Shown here: in pieces, positions 7,402-16,233 of the stretch | How the letters are laid out: each line of letters begins with the position of its first letter | How positions within the stretch are numbered: position 1 is the first letter of the stretch | Source: an uncultured Clostridia bacterium | GTDB taxonomy: Bacteria > Bacillota > Clostridia > Christensenellales > UBA1242 | Reading direction: 5' to 3' | DNA: 36,749 bases | NCBI GenBank assembly: GCA_947053595.1 | Contig: CAMRSX010000012.1 | Location: 1 to 36,749 of the forward strand | Notes under the pieces: model-generated | Told to the model about the DNA's origin: nothing | Seen by the model: only the letters and a program-made list of their open reading frames with translations | Database searches by the model: none | Translations under genes and position numbers: made by a program

Positions 7402-8361
7402 TTAAATTGCAAAAATCCAAAAGGCAATCAAGATGTAAGGAGCCATAAAAATATAGCTGTCAATTCTGTCCAACATTCCGCCATGCCCCGGCAAGATTTT
7501 GCCACTGTCCGAAACCTTTGCCCTGCGCTTGATGACAGATTCAATCAAATCGCCGCCCTGCGCAACGCAAGAGCCAATCAACACAATCAAAAGATATGCC
7601 CAAATTGGAAACACATCAATAAACGCCTCAAAGGCTGGCATGCAGCCAAAGATGAGATATACGCATGCGCCAAAAAGCACGCACCAAAGCACGCCGCCAA
7701 CCGAGCCTGAAATGGTTTTATTTGGGCTGACTTTTGGACAAAGCTTTTTGCCCCCAATCACAGAGCCCGTCAACATTGCAAAAGTGTCTGTCAGCATTGG
7801 AATGATAAACGCCGTCAAAACCGCAAACACGCTCACCTTGCTTTCAATTCCTTCCAGTCTGCCAAGTGGCATCATGTCAAGATGATTGATGAAGATGAAA
7901 AACATAAACAAAAAAGCTGGATATAAAAATGCAACAGCGGTGTGAAGCGCTTTCATAAACGCAAATTTTGTGACAGAATCGTTGATTTCTCTCACAGACA
8001 TTTCATTCAAAATCTTCTTTTTTCTGCAAAGTCCAAACAAAAATGCGCCAAAAGTGACCAAAACCACAATTCCAAGGTCAATCAAAATGGTATAAAGCAC
8101 CCAAAAATAGCTTTGCTTCATTTCAGCAATATACATCCCGCCAATATTCATTGCCAAAATCAGCAACGGAAAGGCTGTGGAGAGATATAAATAGTTGTAT
8201 TTTCCAATTTTGCTTAAAAGTCTGGACATTTCAAATGCAGCAAAGCATGCAATAGCACCAAAAAACGCGTCAAAGAAAAAGTCGCTTACATAAAACTTAA
8301 GCACAAACAAAAGCACCAAACTGATGACAATTGCAATGGATGTGTAAACTCTTTTTTTCAT
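7402..8361 (-). CDS. cdsA: Phosphatidate cytidylyltransferase (CDP-diglyceride synthase)
   Basis: Makes CDP-diacylglycerol from phosphatidate and CTP for phospholipid synthesis in the membrane. It has 319 residues and multiple hydrophobic helices. The family signature begins with the TDTFAMLTGSVIGG segment and continues through SPNKTISGSVGG. The second signature, with SGKILPGHGGMLDRIDS, lies close to the C-terminus. The start codon directly abuts the uppS stop, as in most Bacillota, which implies co-translation. Undecaprenyl-phosphate and CDP-DAG synthesis are thereby expressed together. Confidence 0.95.
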   Translation of the reverse strand: MKKRVYTSIAIVISLVLLFVLKFYVSDFFFDAFFGAIACFAAFEMSRLLSKIGKYNYLYLSTAFPLLILAMNIGGMYIAEMKQSYFWVLYTILIDLGIVVLVTFGAFLFGLCRKKKILNEMSVREINDSVTKFAFMKALHTAVAFLYPAFLFMFFIFINHLDMMPLGRLEGIESKVSVFAVLTAFIIPMLTDTFAMLTGSVIGGKKLCPKVSPNKTISGSVGGVLWCVLFGACVYLIFGCMPAFEAFIDVFPIWAYLLIVLIGSCVAQGGDLIESVIKRRAKVSDSGKILPGHGGMLDRIDSYIFMAPYILIAFWIFAI

Positions 8362-9066
8362 CTATTTTCCTCCAAATCTTCTGTTTCTCTTTGCAAACTC
8401 TTGCAAAGCCTTCATAAGCTCGGCCTTGTCAAACTCTGGCCAATGTTTTTTTGTGAAATAAAACTCGCTGTATGCCATTTGAAAAAGCATAAAGTTGGAA
8501 ACCCTCATCTCGCCGCTGGTTCTAATCAAAAGGTCGATATCTGGCGCAGGAGCAGAATATAAGTTTTCTTTCAAACTTTCAATGCTCACCGCTTCGCCTT
8601 TTTCAATCAGCTTGTTCACAGCTTGCACAATGTCATCTCGCCCGCCATAGTTGATTGCCAAATTCACAACCAAGCCGGTGTTGTCTTGGGTGGATTTTTC
8701 AGCATTTGCAATCACCTCTTGCAAGTCTTCAGGAAGCCGCGAGTTGTCACCAATTGTCCTAAGGCGAATGTTTTTCTTTTCGCAATCCGCCTCATTGTCC
8801 TTCACAAAGTTGCGAATAAGCTGAAATAAATATTCAATTTCGCGCGGTTCTCTGTTCCAATTTTCGGTTGAAAAAGCAAAAAAGGATGCATATTTAACAC
8901 CATCCAGCTCTGCAAGTTGGTCAACAATCTTCTTCATGGCAACAGCACCCTGCTTATGCCCCAGCATCTTGTTGAGCCCGCGCTGTTTTGCCCAACGACG
9001 ATTTCCATCCATGATAAACGCAATGTGCGTTGGCAAAACCTTAAATTCTCTTTTCTTTTTAAACAT
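8362..9066 (-). CDS. uppS: Undecaprenyl diphosphate synthase
   Basis: Condenses eight isopentenyl units onto farnesyl diphosphate to give the C55 lipid carrier for peptidoglycan and wall polymers. It has 234 residues. The catalytic Asp is in FIMDGNRRWAK (Asp20). NYGGRDDI and RTSGEMRVSNF, which contain conserved substrate-binding residues, follow at the expected places. The start ATG has AAGGG seven bases upstream. It is preceded by a 178-nt noncoding gap with strong secondary-structure potential and followed immediately by cdsA. The assignment is secure. Confidence 0.96.
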   Translation of the reverse strand: MFKKKREFKVLPTHIAFIMDGNRRWAKQRGLNKMLGHKQGAVAMKKIVDQLAELDGVKYASFFAFSTENWNREPREIEYLFQLIRNFVKDNEADCEKKNIRLRTIGDNSRLPEDLQEVIANAEKSTQDNTGLVVNLAINYGGRDDIVQAVNKLIEKGEAVSIESLKENLYSAPAPDIDLLIRTSGEMRVSNFMLFQMAYSEFYFTKKHWPEFDKAELMKALQEFAKRNRRFGGK

Positions 9067-9159
9067 ATAAACCCTTAAATTTTCGTGTCGGTCTTCTGTG
9101 CATATTGAGACGCCACTCTCTTATCTTAAACTGCAAAAGTCAAAAATTGTTTATATTCT

Positions 9160-9249
9160 TGCATCAACAGCGAAAGAGCGGACAAGGAACCAAAGTTTAG
9201 GCGCTTGGCAAAGCCGCCTTGCAACCAAAATCTTTGATGCAGCATCAAA
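9160..9249 (-). ncRNA. Candidate switch-like RNA in the frr-uppS gap
   Basis: On the minus strand segment A (TTTGATGC, 9249-9242), which overlaps the frr stop, can pair with adjacent segment B (GCATCAAA, 9240-9233). B with its preceding T (9241-9234) can instead pair perfectly over 8 bp with segment C (TTGATGCA, 9167-9160). The B-C loop encloses a stable hairpin (9219-9199: AGGCG/CGCCT plus CTT/AAG with one bulge). A-B and B-C are mutually exclusive. No known riboswitch family is recognised, and the regulatory role is inference. Confidence 0.4.
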
Positions 9250-9811
9250 CTGTCATAATCTCTTGCTCTTTTTCGTCCGCCTGTTTGTCTGCACTGTCTG
9301 TGTATTTGTCAATGTTCTTCTGAACTTCTTTTTCATAGGCGTTGAATTCGTCTTCAGAAATTTCGCTGTCTTTTTTCAAATCTTTCAGCATATCCAAAGC
9401 GTCACGGCGTGCTGCACGCATTGCAACCTTTGTTTCTTCACAGATTTTTTTGACATTTTTGACAATTTCCTTTCTTCTTTCCTCTGTCAGCTGTGGAAAC
9501 ACCAGTCTGATTGTCTTGCCGTCGTCAGTTGGAGTGATGCCAATGTCCGACTGCGAAATTGCCTTTTCAACATTTTTCAGCTGTGATGCATCCCAAACGC
9601 TGATGTTCAAAATTCTTGCTTCCGAAACCGTGATGGTTGCCATTTGCACAATTGGTGTTGGCACGCCATAATATTCCACCATCACCTTGTCCAAGATGTG
9701 TGGATTTGCTCTGCCAGCCCTAATAACAAGATATTCGTTTTGCTGATGCAAATATGCTTTTTCAAGGTCTTGCTTGAGTGTGGCAAAAATTTCTTCAACC
9801 ATTTCGTTCAT
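9245..9811 (-). CDS. frr: Ribosome recycling factor
   Basis: RRF acts with EF-G to split post-termination ribosomes. The protein is 188 residues, about the normal length. Recognisable family elements are the LEKAYLHQQNEYLVIRAGRANPHILDKV helix, the YYGVPTPIVQMATITVSEAR domain II and the ERRKEIVKNVKKICEETKVAMR helix. A long in-frame upstream extension is open, but ATG 9811 is chosen because AAAAGGAGAAAATT precedes it and homologues begin there. pyrH, which usually precedes frr, is missing and a terminator after tsf lies upstream, so frr probably has its own transcript. Confidence 0.96.
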   Translation of the reverse strand: MNEMVEEIFATLKQDLEKAYLHQQNEYLVIRAGRANPHILDKVMVEYYGVPTPIVQMATITVSEARILNISVWDASQLKNVEKAISQSDIGITPTDDGKTIRLVFPQLTEERRKEIVKNVKKICEETKVAMRAARRDALDMLKDLKKDSEISEDEFNAYEKEVQKNIDKYTDSADKQADEKEQEIMTV

Positions 9812-9910
9812 AATTTTCTCCTTTTGCACAAATGTGCGATTATAAATCAATTTATTGTAGCACACCAAAACACATTTTTCCAAACAAATTCGCAACAAAA
9901 AAGGCAAAGA

Positions 9911-9934
9911 AAAAACGGCAAATTTGCCGTTTTT
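9911..9934. terminator. Intrinsic terminator after tsf
   Basis: A perfect palindrome with AAAAACGGCAA/TTGCCGTTTTT arms. On the minus strand it lies a few bases after the tsf stop and ends in a T run, closing the rpsB-tsf unit. Confidence 0.85.
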
Positions 9935-9940
9935 AAATAT

Positions 9941-10597
9941 TTAGTTATTTCCTGACATTTGCTTTGCAACTTCTTCAGCAAGGTTGTCGTTTCTCTTTTC
10001 CATGCCTTCGCCAAGTTCATAGCGAACAAATCTGCGGATGGAAATTTTTTCTCCAATCTTGAGAGTTGCTTCTGTAAGCAAATCTTTGATTGTTATGTCT
10101 GAATTTTTAACAAAGTGTTGATTGAGAAGGCAAACGTCTTCATAAAACTTCTTAACTCTTCCGTCAACCATTTTGTCAACAATGGCAGCAGGCTTGCCCT
10201 CGTTGAGAGCTTGAGCGCGAAGAATGTTTTTCTCGTTTTCAAGTTCAGATGGGTCAACCTCTGTTTCAGAAACATATTTTGGTGCAGCGGCAGCAATGTG
10301 CATTGCAATGTCTTTAACCAAATTTTGGAAATCATCGCTTTTGGCAACAAAGTCTGTTTCGCAGTTAACTTCCACCAAAACGCCAATTCTGCCACCCATG
10401 TGGATGTATGATTGAACAAGCCCTTCAGAAGCAATTCTGCCCTGTTTTTTGTCCACAGCCTTCAAGCCTCTTTCTCTCAAAAGCACAACGGCTTTTTCAA
10501 AATCACCATTGGCATCTGTCAGTGCCTTTTTGCATTCCATCATGCCAACGCCTGTTTGCGCTCTCAGTTTTGCAACATCTTGTGCAGTGAAACTCAT
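9941..10597 (-). CDS. tsf: Elongation factor Ts, short form
   Basis: EF-Ts is the guanine nucleotide exchange factor for EF-Tu. The UBA-like N-terminus ([20 protein letters not shown]) and the [10 protein letters not shown] core motif, which contacts EF-Tu, are intact. The protein is 218 residues, against about 290 in Bacillus and E. coli, and resembles the short EF-Ts of Thermus and some other bacteria. ATG 10597 follows AAGGAG; an in-frame extension to 10633 lacks such a site. It is 66 nt downstream of rpsB and ends in a terminator, so rpsB-tsf form a two-gene operon. Confidence 0.95.
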   Translation of the reverse strand: MSFTAQDVAKLRAQTGVGMMECKKALTDANGDFEKAVVLLRERGLKAVDKKQGRIASEGLVQSYIHMGGRIGVLVEVNCETDFVAKSDDFQNLVKDIAMHIAAAAPKYVSETEVDPSELENEKNILRAQALNEGKPAAIVDKMVDGRVKKFYEDVCLLNQHFVKNSDITIKDLLTEATLKIGEKISIRRFVRYELGEGMEKRNDNLAEEVAKQMSGNN

Positions 10598-10663
10598 AAT
10601 CTTTCTCTCCTTTTGCGTCTTGTTGACGCCCAAAATTTTCTTTTAATTTTTTTTGCAACAAAA

Positions 10664-11569
10664 TCATTCAGCATCAGCGGTTGTGTTTTCGGTTTGTGTA
10701 ACTTCTTCAGATGCTTTTTCAGCAGCCTCTTGCTTTTTTGGAGCAACCTTTTTCTTGGCAGGCTTTTTTGCAACTTTTTTCTCTTCGCCTGCTTCAGCCT
10801 GTTCAACACTTGGCTTAACTTGCCCCAAAAGGCTTTCAAGGTCAACATTTTCTTCTTGCGCTTCTTCTTCATCTTTCTTCAAAGACACGCCTTCTCTTGC
10901 CTCAATCACAGCGTCTGCCAAAGCTGCAGCAATCAGTTTTACAGAACGGATGGCATCGTCGTTTCCAGGAATGACAACATCAACATTGCTTGGGTCGCAG
11001 TTGGTGTCAACAAGGCTGACAACTGGGATGTGTAAAATTTTTGCTTCGTGAACGCAGATTTTTTCGCTGGATGGGTCCACCACAAAAATAACGCCCGGCA
11101 AATCTCTCATGTCTTTAATTCCGCCAAGATTTTTTTCAAGCTTATCTCTTTCTTGCTTCAAAAGAGCAACTTCCTTCTTTGGCAACAATTCAAACTCGCC
11201 AACCTTTTCCATTTGGTTGAGTTTGTTGAGCCTTTCAATGCGGTTTCTGATTGTCTTGAAGTTGGTGAGTGTGCCCCCAAGCCAACGAGTGTTGACAAAA
11301 TACATTCCGCATCTTTCTGCCTCTTCCTTAACAGCTTCTTGTGCTTGCTTTTTTGTGCCCACAAACAGCACATTTTTTCCGCTTGCAGCAACGTCACGCA
11401 CAAATGTGTACGCTTTGTCAACTTGCTCGGATGTCACTTCCAGATTAATGATGTGAATGTCATTTCTTGCTGTGAAAATGTATTTCTTCATCTTTGGGTT
11501 CCACTTTCTTGTCTGATGACCAAAGTGAACACCTGCCTCCAGAAGTTGTTTCATTGAAATAACTGACAT
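10664..11569 (-). CDS. rpsB: 30S ribosomal protein S2 with a long charged tail
   Basis: The first about 230 residues are a normal S2 protein ([34 protein letters not shown], the [10 protein letters not shown] segment and [14 protein letters not shown]). Residues about 235-301 are a C-terminal extension with an acidic part, an Ala/Lys repeat-like part ([12 protein letters not shown]) and an acidic end. Extensions of this sort occur in some Bacillota S2 proteins and are presumably disordered. AAGGAGG lies 11 bases before the chosen ATG; a second in-frame ATG five codons in is less well spaced. The leader from the predicted promoter is about 188 nt, long enough for autoregulation. Confidence 0.95.
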   Translation of the reverse strand: MSVISMKQLLEAGVHFGHQTRKWNPKMKKYIFTARNDIHIINLEVTSEQVDKAYTFVRDVAASGKNVLFVGTKKQAQEAVKEEAERCGMYFVNTRWLGGTLTNFKTIRNRIERLNKLNQMEKVGEFELLPKKEVALLKQERDKLEKNLGGIKDMRDLPGVIFVVDPSSEKICVHEAKILHIPVVSLVDTNCDPSNVDVVIPGNDDAIRSVKLIAAALADAVIEAREGVSLKKDEEEAQEENVDLESLLGQVKPSVEQAEAGEEKKVAKKPAKKKVAPKKQEAAEKASEEVTQTENTTADAE

Positions 11570-11757
11570 AACTTAAATAACCTCCTTGTTTTTGTCTCTT
11601 CCCCAGCGCATTCACTCTTGAAATCAACCCAAAAATCCAAACAGATTTTTTTGCAAGACATCCAAATTCGACTTTCAAAATTTAAAAAACATAAGGATGA
11701 CTGCTTTCAGGCAACAAATTTCAAAATCCACGCCAAGTGCATATTTGTCTCAATGAC
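11570..11757 (-). promoter_or_regulatory. Long rpsB 5' leader, possible r-protein autoregulatory RNA
   Basis: About 188 nt separate the predicted start (11757) from rpsB. Part of it can fold as an outer CATCC/GGATG stem with an inner AAATT/AATTT stem. S2 represses its own mRNA in several bacteria through such leaders. I cannot match this one to a described leader motif. Confidence 0.35.
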
Positions 11758-11763
11758 TTTGAT

Positions 11764-11792
11764 ATATTATCATAATAAAAACAAAAAAGCAA
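11764..11792 (-). promoter_or_regulatory. Promoter of the rpsB-tsf operon
   Basis: On the minus strand TTGCTT (11792-11787) is followed after 17 bp by TAATAT (11769-11764) with an upstream TG (extended -10). The -35 box overlaps the tail of the terminator of the preceding acetylation operon. Confidence 0.6.
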
Positions 11793-11811
11793 GCATTTTT
11801 GCTCACTTTTT
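11784..11811 (-). terminator. Terminator of the algI/algJ-like operon
   Basis: In the minus-strand RNA AAAAAG and AGCA pair with TGCT and CTTTTT around an AAAA loop and a 2x2 internal loop, ending in a T-rich tract. It lies about 25 nt after the acetylation gene's stop. Confidence 0.6.
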
Positions 11812-11836
11812 CAGATTGTTTTGCAAGAAAACAAGT

Positions 11837-12958
11837 CTATAAATTATACAGTTTAATGAAAGTGTCAAACACTTCATTAGCACCAAACATATATTGCTCA
11901 TATCTTTCAACACACTCAAAAATAATTGTATCAGCTTGAGCAAATTCTGTTTCATACAGCGCCCCAGCAGCGAAGGAGTTTCTTGTGTTAAACACAGATT
12001 TTGTAAATTCCTTTGAAAGGATTGGCACCATGCTGTGTCTGAATGAATCGCCAAGCAAAAACAAATTTTTTCCATTTGGATTTGTGCTGGTGCAATAATA
12101 TTGCTCGTTTGAAAATTTGATGTCAGCAGAAAACTCTGGTCTGTAATTGACATTAAAATCAAGGTCTTCCACTGGATTGCCCGCAATCATGTTCAGCATG
12201 TCACCGCTTGAATATGGAATTTTTTCCATAATAACCTCGCCTCTTTGGATGTTTAAGGCATCCAAAAGCGGCAATGTGCCATAATAACCACCCGCATGAT
12301 TCCAGTGCGTGTCGCACTTATAATACAATTGACAATTTTCCTTGCTGGCAATAAGTTGTTGCTTTGGATAAATCACTTCCACATTAGAATGCTTTTGAAA
12401 ATAATCCACAATCATATCAATGCGCTTTGTTGAGTTTTTCACGCTTATCCCATTTGGCAAAAATTCGAAATAAATTTGGTCTTTGTTTGGCGCAATGAAA
12501 ATCTTAAACTCTTTGCCCTGAGAAACAAAATAATTATTTACTTTCTCAGCCTTTTCAACAAAACTTGCAAGTTCTTCTTCAGTTGGAAGATTTGTGCCCT
12601 GATAATAACTTAAGCTGTTGTCGCCAAGAAAAAACAACCAATCTTCCTTCCCAAAAAGCACATTATTTTTTGAAACATAATAAGGCACATTAAGTTTATC
12701 CAAAATTTTTGCATAAAGCCCATTCAACCAAACTTCAAAAGCCGAATATGCTTTGATGTAGTTGTTTCTGAAAGGCACATGGTCGGTGAAAAACTCGTCA
12801 AACTCCGAAATGAAGCTGTTGCTGAAAGACGGAAACTTTTTGGGTGGACGATTTTCGTTAATTTCCGTTTTGTCCAAAGGAAAAAGCATTGGCCAAGACA
12901 CCATTGGAAACACTAAAACAAAGATGAATATCACAATTGCCGCAATTTTCTTTTTCAT
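11837..12958 (-). CDS. AlgJ/AlgX-like SGNH-type polysaccharide O-acetylation protein
   Basis: A 373-residue membrane-anchored, cell-surface protein. An N-terminal hydrophobic anchor (about 5-25) is followed by an extracellular domain. That domain has KCDTHWNHAGG (Asp216 and His218) and LLGDSFRHSM near residue 307, the motifs of the AlgJ/AlgX/DHHW SGNH-like acetyltransferases. In this type of system an MBOAT protein moves acetyl groups across the membrane and the SGNH partner transfers them to a polysaccharide. The MBOAT gene lies 9 nt upstream, which fits. AAGGAGGG precedes the ATG. The polymer acetylated (wall polymer, exopolysaccharide or spore layer) cannot be told from sequence. Confidence 0.85.
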   Translation of the reverse strand: MKKKIAAIVIFIFVLVFPMVSWPMLFPLDKTEINENRPPKKFPSFSNSFISEFDEFFTDHVPFRNNYIKAYSAFEVWLNGLYAKILDKLNVPYYVSKNNVLFGKEDWLFFLGDNSLSYYQGTNLPTEEELASFVEKAEKVNNYFVSQGKEFKIFIAPNKDQIYFEFLPNGISVKNSTKRIDMIVDYFQKHSNVEVIYPKQQLIASKENCQLYYKCDTHWNHAGGYYGTLPLLDALNIQRGEVIMEKIPYSSGDMLNMIAGNPVEDLDFNVNYRPEFSADIKFSNEQYYCTSTNPNGKNLFLLGDSFRHSMVPILSKEFTKSVFNTRNSFAAGALYETEFAQADTIIFECVERYEQYMFGANEVFDTFIKLYNL

Positions 12959-12967
12959 TGTCCCTCC

Positions 12968-14401
12968 TTAAAATTGAAAATATATGAACGGATTGAAAGT
13001 GCTGTTGATGAGAAGCACCACGCAAAGCACCAACAGCAAAATCTGAAAGCAGAAGTCCACCAAAAAAAACCAAGTTTTGTCCTTCACCTTCGCATACAGC
13101 TTTGAAAACGCCCTTTGCATTGGCCCGCAAAACAGCATTCCCATAAGCAAAATAAACCACTGCCACAAGTTTATGGTTTGAGGTATGCTTATGGTGCCCG
13201 CAGAGAAGTCAAACATCTTGCCAATATAACGGAAGGCATAAAGCACATCCGGCGCGCGGAAAAACACCCACAACAAAATCACAACCAGCATTGTGTAAAG
13301 CCAATTTGCAATTTTAAACTTGTTTTTCTGCAGCCATTTTCCAAAAAACAGACGCTCAATCACCAAAAATATTCCATAAAATACGCCCCAAAGCAAAAAG
13401 GTGAAGTTGGCGCCATGCCAAATGCCGGTCAGCAGAAAAACAATAAACAAATTTATGTAAGTTCTAAATTTGCCTTTGCGATTTCCACCCAAAGGGATGT
13501 AAACATATTCCTTAAACCAAGAAGACAGCGAAATGTGCCACCTTCTCCAAAAGTTCTGCACAGAGGTTGCCATGTATGGATAGTTAAAGTTTTCAACAAA
13601 CTCAAAGCCAAACATCTTGCCCAGCCCGATTGCCATGTCAGAATAGCCGCTGAAATCAAAATAAATCTGAATGCTATAACACAAAATGCCAATCCAAGCG
13701 GCGCCTGTGCCAAGCGCGGACGGGTCATTTGAAAACACCGTTTCTGCCACCTGCCCCACAACATTTGCCACAATAACCTTCTTTGCCAGCCCATATATGA
13801 AGCGCTTTATGCCCTGAGTGAACTTGTCCACAGTTTCTGTACGGCGTTTAAGCTGCTCTTCCACATCGCTGTATTTAACAATTGGTCCCGCCACCAGCTG
13901 AGGAAACAGCGAAACATACAAAGCCAACAGCATGAAGTTTTTTTGACACTGCACCTTGCCAAGATATACGTCAATCACATAAGACATCGCCTGAAAGGTA
14001 AAAAAAGAAATTCCAATTGGCAAAATCACCTCTTTCAGCCCAAAGTTCATGTTGGCAATGTTTTCAATTATGCTTATGAAAAAGTTGGTGTATTTAAAAT
14101 AAAACAAAATTCCAAGGTTGAAAATCAAGGCAAACGCAAAGATGACTTTTTTGTATTTGACATATTTTTTGTCGGCATGATTAACCCAAAGCGCAAACAG
14201 ATAGTTGCCCGTAATTGAGCCCAGCATAACCAAAAGATACCAAAACCCACCGCCCGCATAAAACACAAGGCTGGCAACAAGAAGGTTGATGTTTTTGCAC
14301 AAAAACTTTACCTTTTCATTTTTGATAAAAGAAAAGCAATAGTTCAACAACAGAACAATCGGCAGGAAAATCCACAAGAAAGTCATCGAGCTAAAAACCA
14401 T
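12968..14401 (-). CDS. MBOAT-family O-acyltransferase (AlgI/DltB-like)
   Basis: A polytopic membrane protein of 477 residues that passes acyl groups to cell-surface polymers. MBOAT features are the NFWRRWHISLSSWFKEYVYIPLGG block and the putative catalytic His in LTGIWHGANFTFLLWG near residue 330. Many transmembrane helices are evident. ATG 14401 follows ATTGGAGGTGCT; the frame extends further upstream without a ribosome binding site. It is co-transcribed with the AlgJ-like gene. No dlt genes (dltA, dltC, dltD) are adjacent, so an AlgI/PatA-type O-acetylation role is more likely than D-alanylation. Confidence 0.9.
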   Translation of the reverse strand: MVFSSMTFLWIFLPIVLLLNYCFSFIKNEKVKFLCKNINLLVASLVFYAGGGFWYLLVMLGSITGNYLFALWVNHADKKYVKYKKVIFAFALIFNLGILFYFKYTNFFISIIENIANMNFGLKEVILPIGISFFTFQAMSYVIDVYLGKVQCQKNFMLLALYVSLFPQLVAGPIVKYSDVEEQLKRRTETVDKFTQGIKRFIYGLAKKVIVANVVGQVAETVFSNDPSALGTGAAWIGILCYSIQIYFDFSGYSDMAIGLGKMFGFEFVENFNYPYMATSVQNFWRRWHISLSSWFKEYVYIPLGGNRKGKFRTYINLFIVFLLTGIWHGANFTFLLWGVFYGIFLVIERLFFGKWLQKNKFKIANWLYTMLVVILLWVFFRAPDVLYAFRYIGKMFDFSAGTISIPQTINLWQWFILLMGMLFCGPMQRAFSKLYAKVKDKTWFFLVDFCFQILLLVLCVVLLINSTFNPFIYFQF

Positions 14402-14570
14402 AGCACCTCCAATGTATCTCAAGTTTAACATTTTGCGGGCGCATTTGTAAAGCAAAAAGTTAAACATTTTTAATCATTTAGATGCAAATCTGCGCAAACA
14501 AGCGGCAAAGTTATGGAAAAAATTTGCGCCTTTTCAAAAAGCAAAGCAAATTAAACAAAGAAAAAGAAAG

Positions 14571-14592
14571 AGCCATCATTTGTGATAGCTTT
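14571..14592 (-). terminator. Terminator overlapping the rlmH stop
   Basis: In the minus-strand RNA AGCTATCA pairs with TGATGGCT (one G-U pair) around a CAAA loop, followed by CTTTCTTTTTC. The rlmH TGA stop lies inside the 3' arm. It separates rlmH from the acetylation genes. Confidence 0.7.
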
Positions 14593-15031
14593 TTCCATTC
14601 AAAATTGTGAAAGCTCGATAAATCTGCTCAAGCAGCATAATGCGAAAGAGGTTGTGAGGAAAGGTCATTTGCGAAAATGAAATCCTTTCATTGCAAGCGC
14701 TTCTCACCTTCTCACTCACTCCAAAGCTTCCGCCCACAACAAAGGTGATGACGGAGGTTTTTTGCATGAGAAGAGACAGCCTTTCGGCAAACGCTTCGCT
14801 TGAAAACTGCTTTGAACCAATATCGCACAACACGCAAAAGCCTTTGAGGTTATGTAAAATCTGCTCGCCCTCTTTTTCAATGATGAGGGCAGGATTTTCC
14901 AGCTGATTTTGCTCCTTAAGTTCAATCACATTCACCTTACAAAAAGCGGACAATCTTTTTAGATATTCCGCCTGCGCTTCCTTAGAAAATTTTTCCTTCA
15001 AATTTCCCACGCACACCAAATTTATTGTCAT
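14576..15031 (-). CDS. rlmH: 23S rRNA pseudouridine-1915 N3-methyltransferase RlmH
   Basis: A SPOUT methyltransferase that modifies pseudouridine 1915 of 23S rRNA. The protein is 151 residues, close to the family norm. It has the N-terminal NLVCVGNLKEKF segment, the SAM-binding VVGGSFGVSEKV knot region and the C-terminal LFRIMLLEQIYRAFTILNGKSYHK signature. The start ATG at 15031 overlaps the TGA of the upstream CPBP gene (ATGA), giving translational coupling. The frame continues to 15094 without support. The assignment is secure. Confidence 0.96.
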   Translation of the reverse strand: MTINLVCVGNLKEKFSKEAQAEYLKRLSAFCKVNVIELKEQNQLENPALIIEKEGEQILHNLKGFCVLCDIGSKQFSSEAFAERLSLLMQKTSVITFVVGGSFGVSEKVRSACNERISFSQMTFPHNLFRIMLLEQIYRAFTILNGKSYHK

Positions 15032-16188
15032 CTGAAAAGCCCCCAAATGAATGTCATAATTGTCACAATGGCAGAAAGCGCAAAGCTTCCCCACAGCAAA
15101 ATTTTTGTTCTCAGCTCCATTTTTTCCATTTGCTTACCAAGGTCAGCTGGCTTGCCCTGTGCTTGATTTTCATTCTCCATCTCCTTGCTGACAATGTCAA
15201 GAAATTGCGCAAAGTCAACCAGCAGCACATCCTTTTCCACCGAATAGATGTTCTTTTGCACATCTTCGTTGCTTTTGATGCACTCAACCTGTTTAAAAAA
15301 TCTCTCTCTGATTGCCTTGTTTGTCAGCTCTTTCTGGCGTTTGCCAAAGTTATATTCAAAATTGTCCACAATCATATATTTCACAATTTCCCAAGCCAAC
15401 ATCAACAAAATCAAAAGCAGCACCACCAACAAAACAAAGCCAATCACCGGTTTTGACAACAAGATTTTTGAAAGCCCCTCAAAAATGTTGCCCACTGCCC
15501 AGCCCTTGGTTCTGGCAAAAGAAAGAAACACGCTCAGGGCATTGTTCATGAAATGCACAATAATGCAAGGATAGATGCTGTTGCAAAACATGCAAAGATA
15601 TCCCAAAAATATGCCAATGATGCTGGCATAGAAAAACTGCTCGATGTTCAAGTGCAAAAGCCCAAACAAAAGCCCAGAAACAAGCACGGTTTTTCTTACG
15701 CCCAAATTGCTGTTGCCATTCAGAAGCATCCCTCTGTGCAAAGTTTCTTCGCAGATGCCAGGCAAAACCGCTGTCACAAGCAAATTCAAAATCAGCACCC
15801 ACCACGTGGATGGAAGCGAGCTGCCTGAAGGCGCAGAAGGCTTATATCCCCAAAACTGAATGATGCCGTTGAAAAAGCTGGACACAAAGATGTTAAGCAC
15901 AAACACCACCACGCCAAGAACAACAGCCAAAATCACCGTTTTTGAAGACACTTTTCTAAAATTGAAGAAAGCAAAAACTTGTTTTGGGGATTTCTTATTT
16001 AAAATTTTAAACAGAACAAAGGGCAACAGAAAAATAATTCCAACTTGTGTGAAAATTCCCAGCACAAAGCCTGCATAATCCCCCAAAAAGGCAAACAGCC
16101 CAAAGTTGGAACAAATTCTCAGCACAACAAAAATTGAAAGCACAATAAAATAAATGAGATTGGTGTTGAAGCTTATCTTCTTTGACAT
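15028..16188 (-). CDS. CPBP-family intramembrane metalloprotease, copy 1
   Basis: A 386-residue polytopic membrane protein of the CPBP (Abi/CAAX protease-like, PF02517) family. The diagnostic motifs are CEETLHRG (Glu-Glu-x3-Arg) in one helix and the downstream FGLLHLN and HFMNNALS histidine motifs. Known family members cleave prenylated proteins or act in peptide immunity; the substrate here is unknown. It has a soluble Lys/Glu-rich region (about 290-360) before a last membrane helix, which is not part of the core family. ATG 16188 follows AAGGAATTTTGAT. A homologous copy lies 45 nt upstream and rlmH overlaps its 3' end. Confidence 0.88.
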   Translation of the reverse strand: MSKKISFNTNLIYFIVLSIFVVLRICSNFGLFAFLGDYAGFVLGIFTQVGIIFLLPFVLFKILNKKSPKQVFAFFNFRKVSSKTVILAVVLGVVVFVLNIFVSSFFNGIIQFWGYKPSAPSGSSLPSTWWVLILNLLVTAVLPGICEETLHRGMLLNGNSNLGVRKTVLVSGLLFGLLHLNIEQFFYASIIGIFLGYLCMFCNSIYPCIIVHFMNNALSVFLSFARTKGWAVGNIFEGLSKILLSKPVIGFVLLVVLLLILLMLAWEIVKYMIVDNFEYNFGKRQKELTNKAIRERFFKQVECIKSNEDVQKNIYSVEKDVLLVDFAQFLDIVSKEMENENQAQGKPADLGKQMEKMELRTKILLWGSFALSAIVTIMTFIWGLFR

Positions 16189-16233
16189 ATCAAAATTCCT
16201 TAAAATCAAAACGCAGTATGATATATTTTACGC

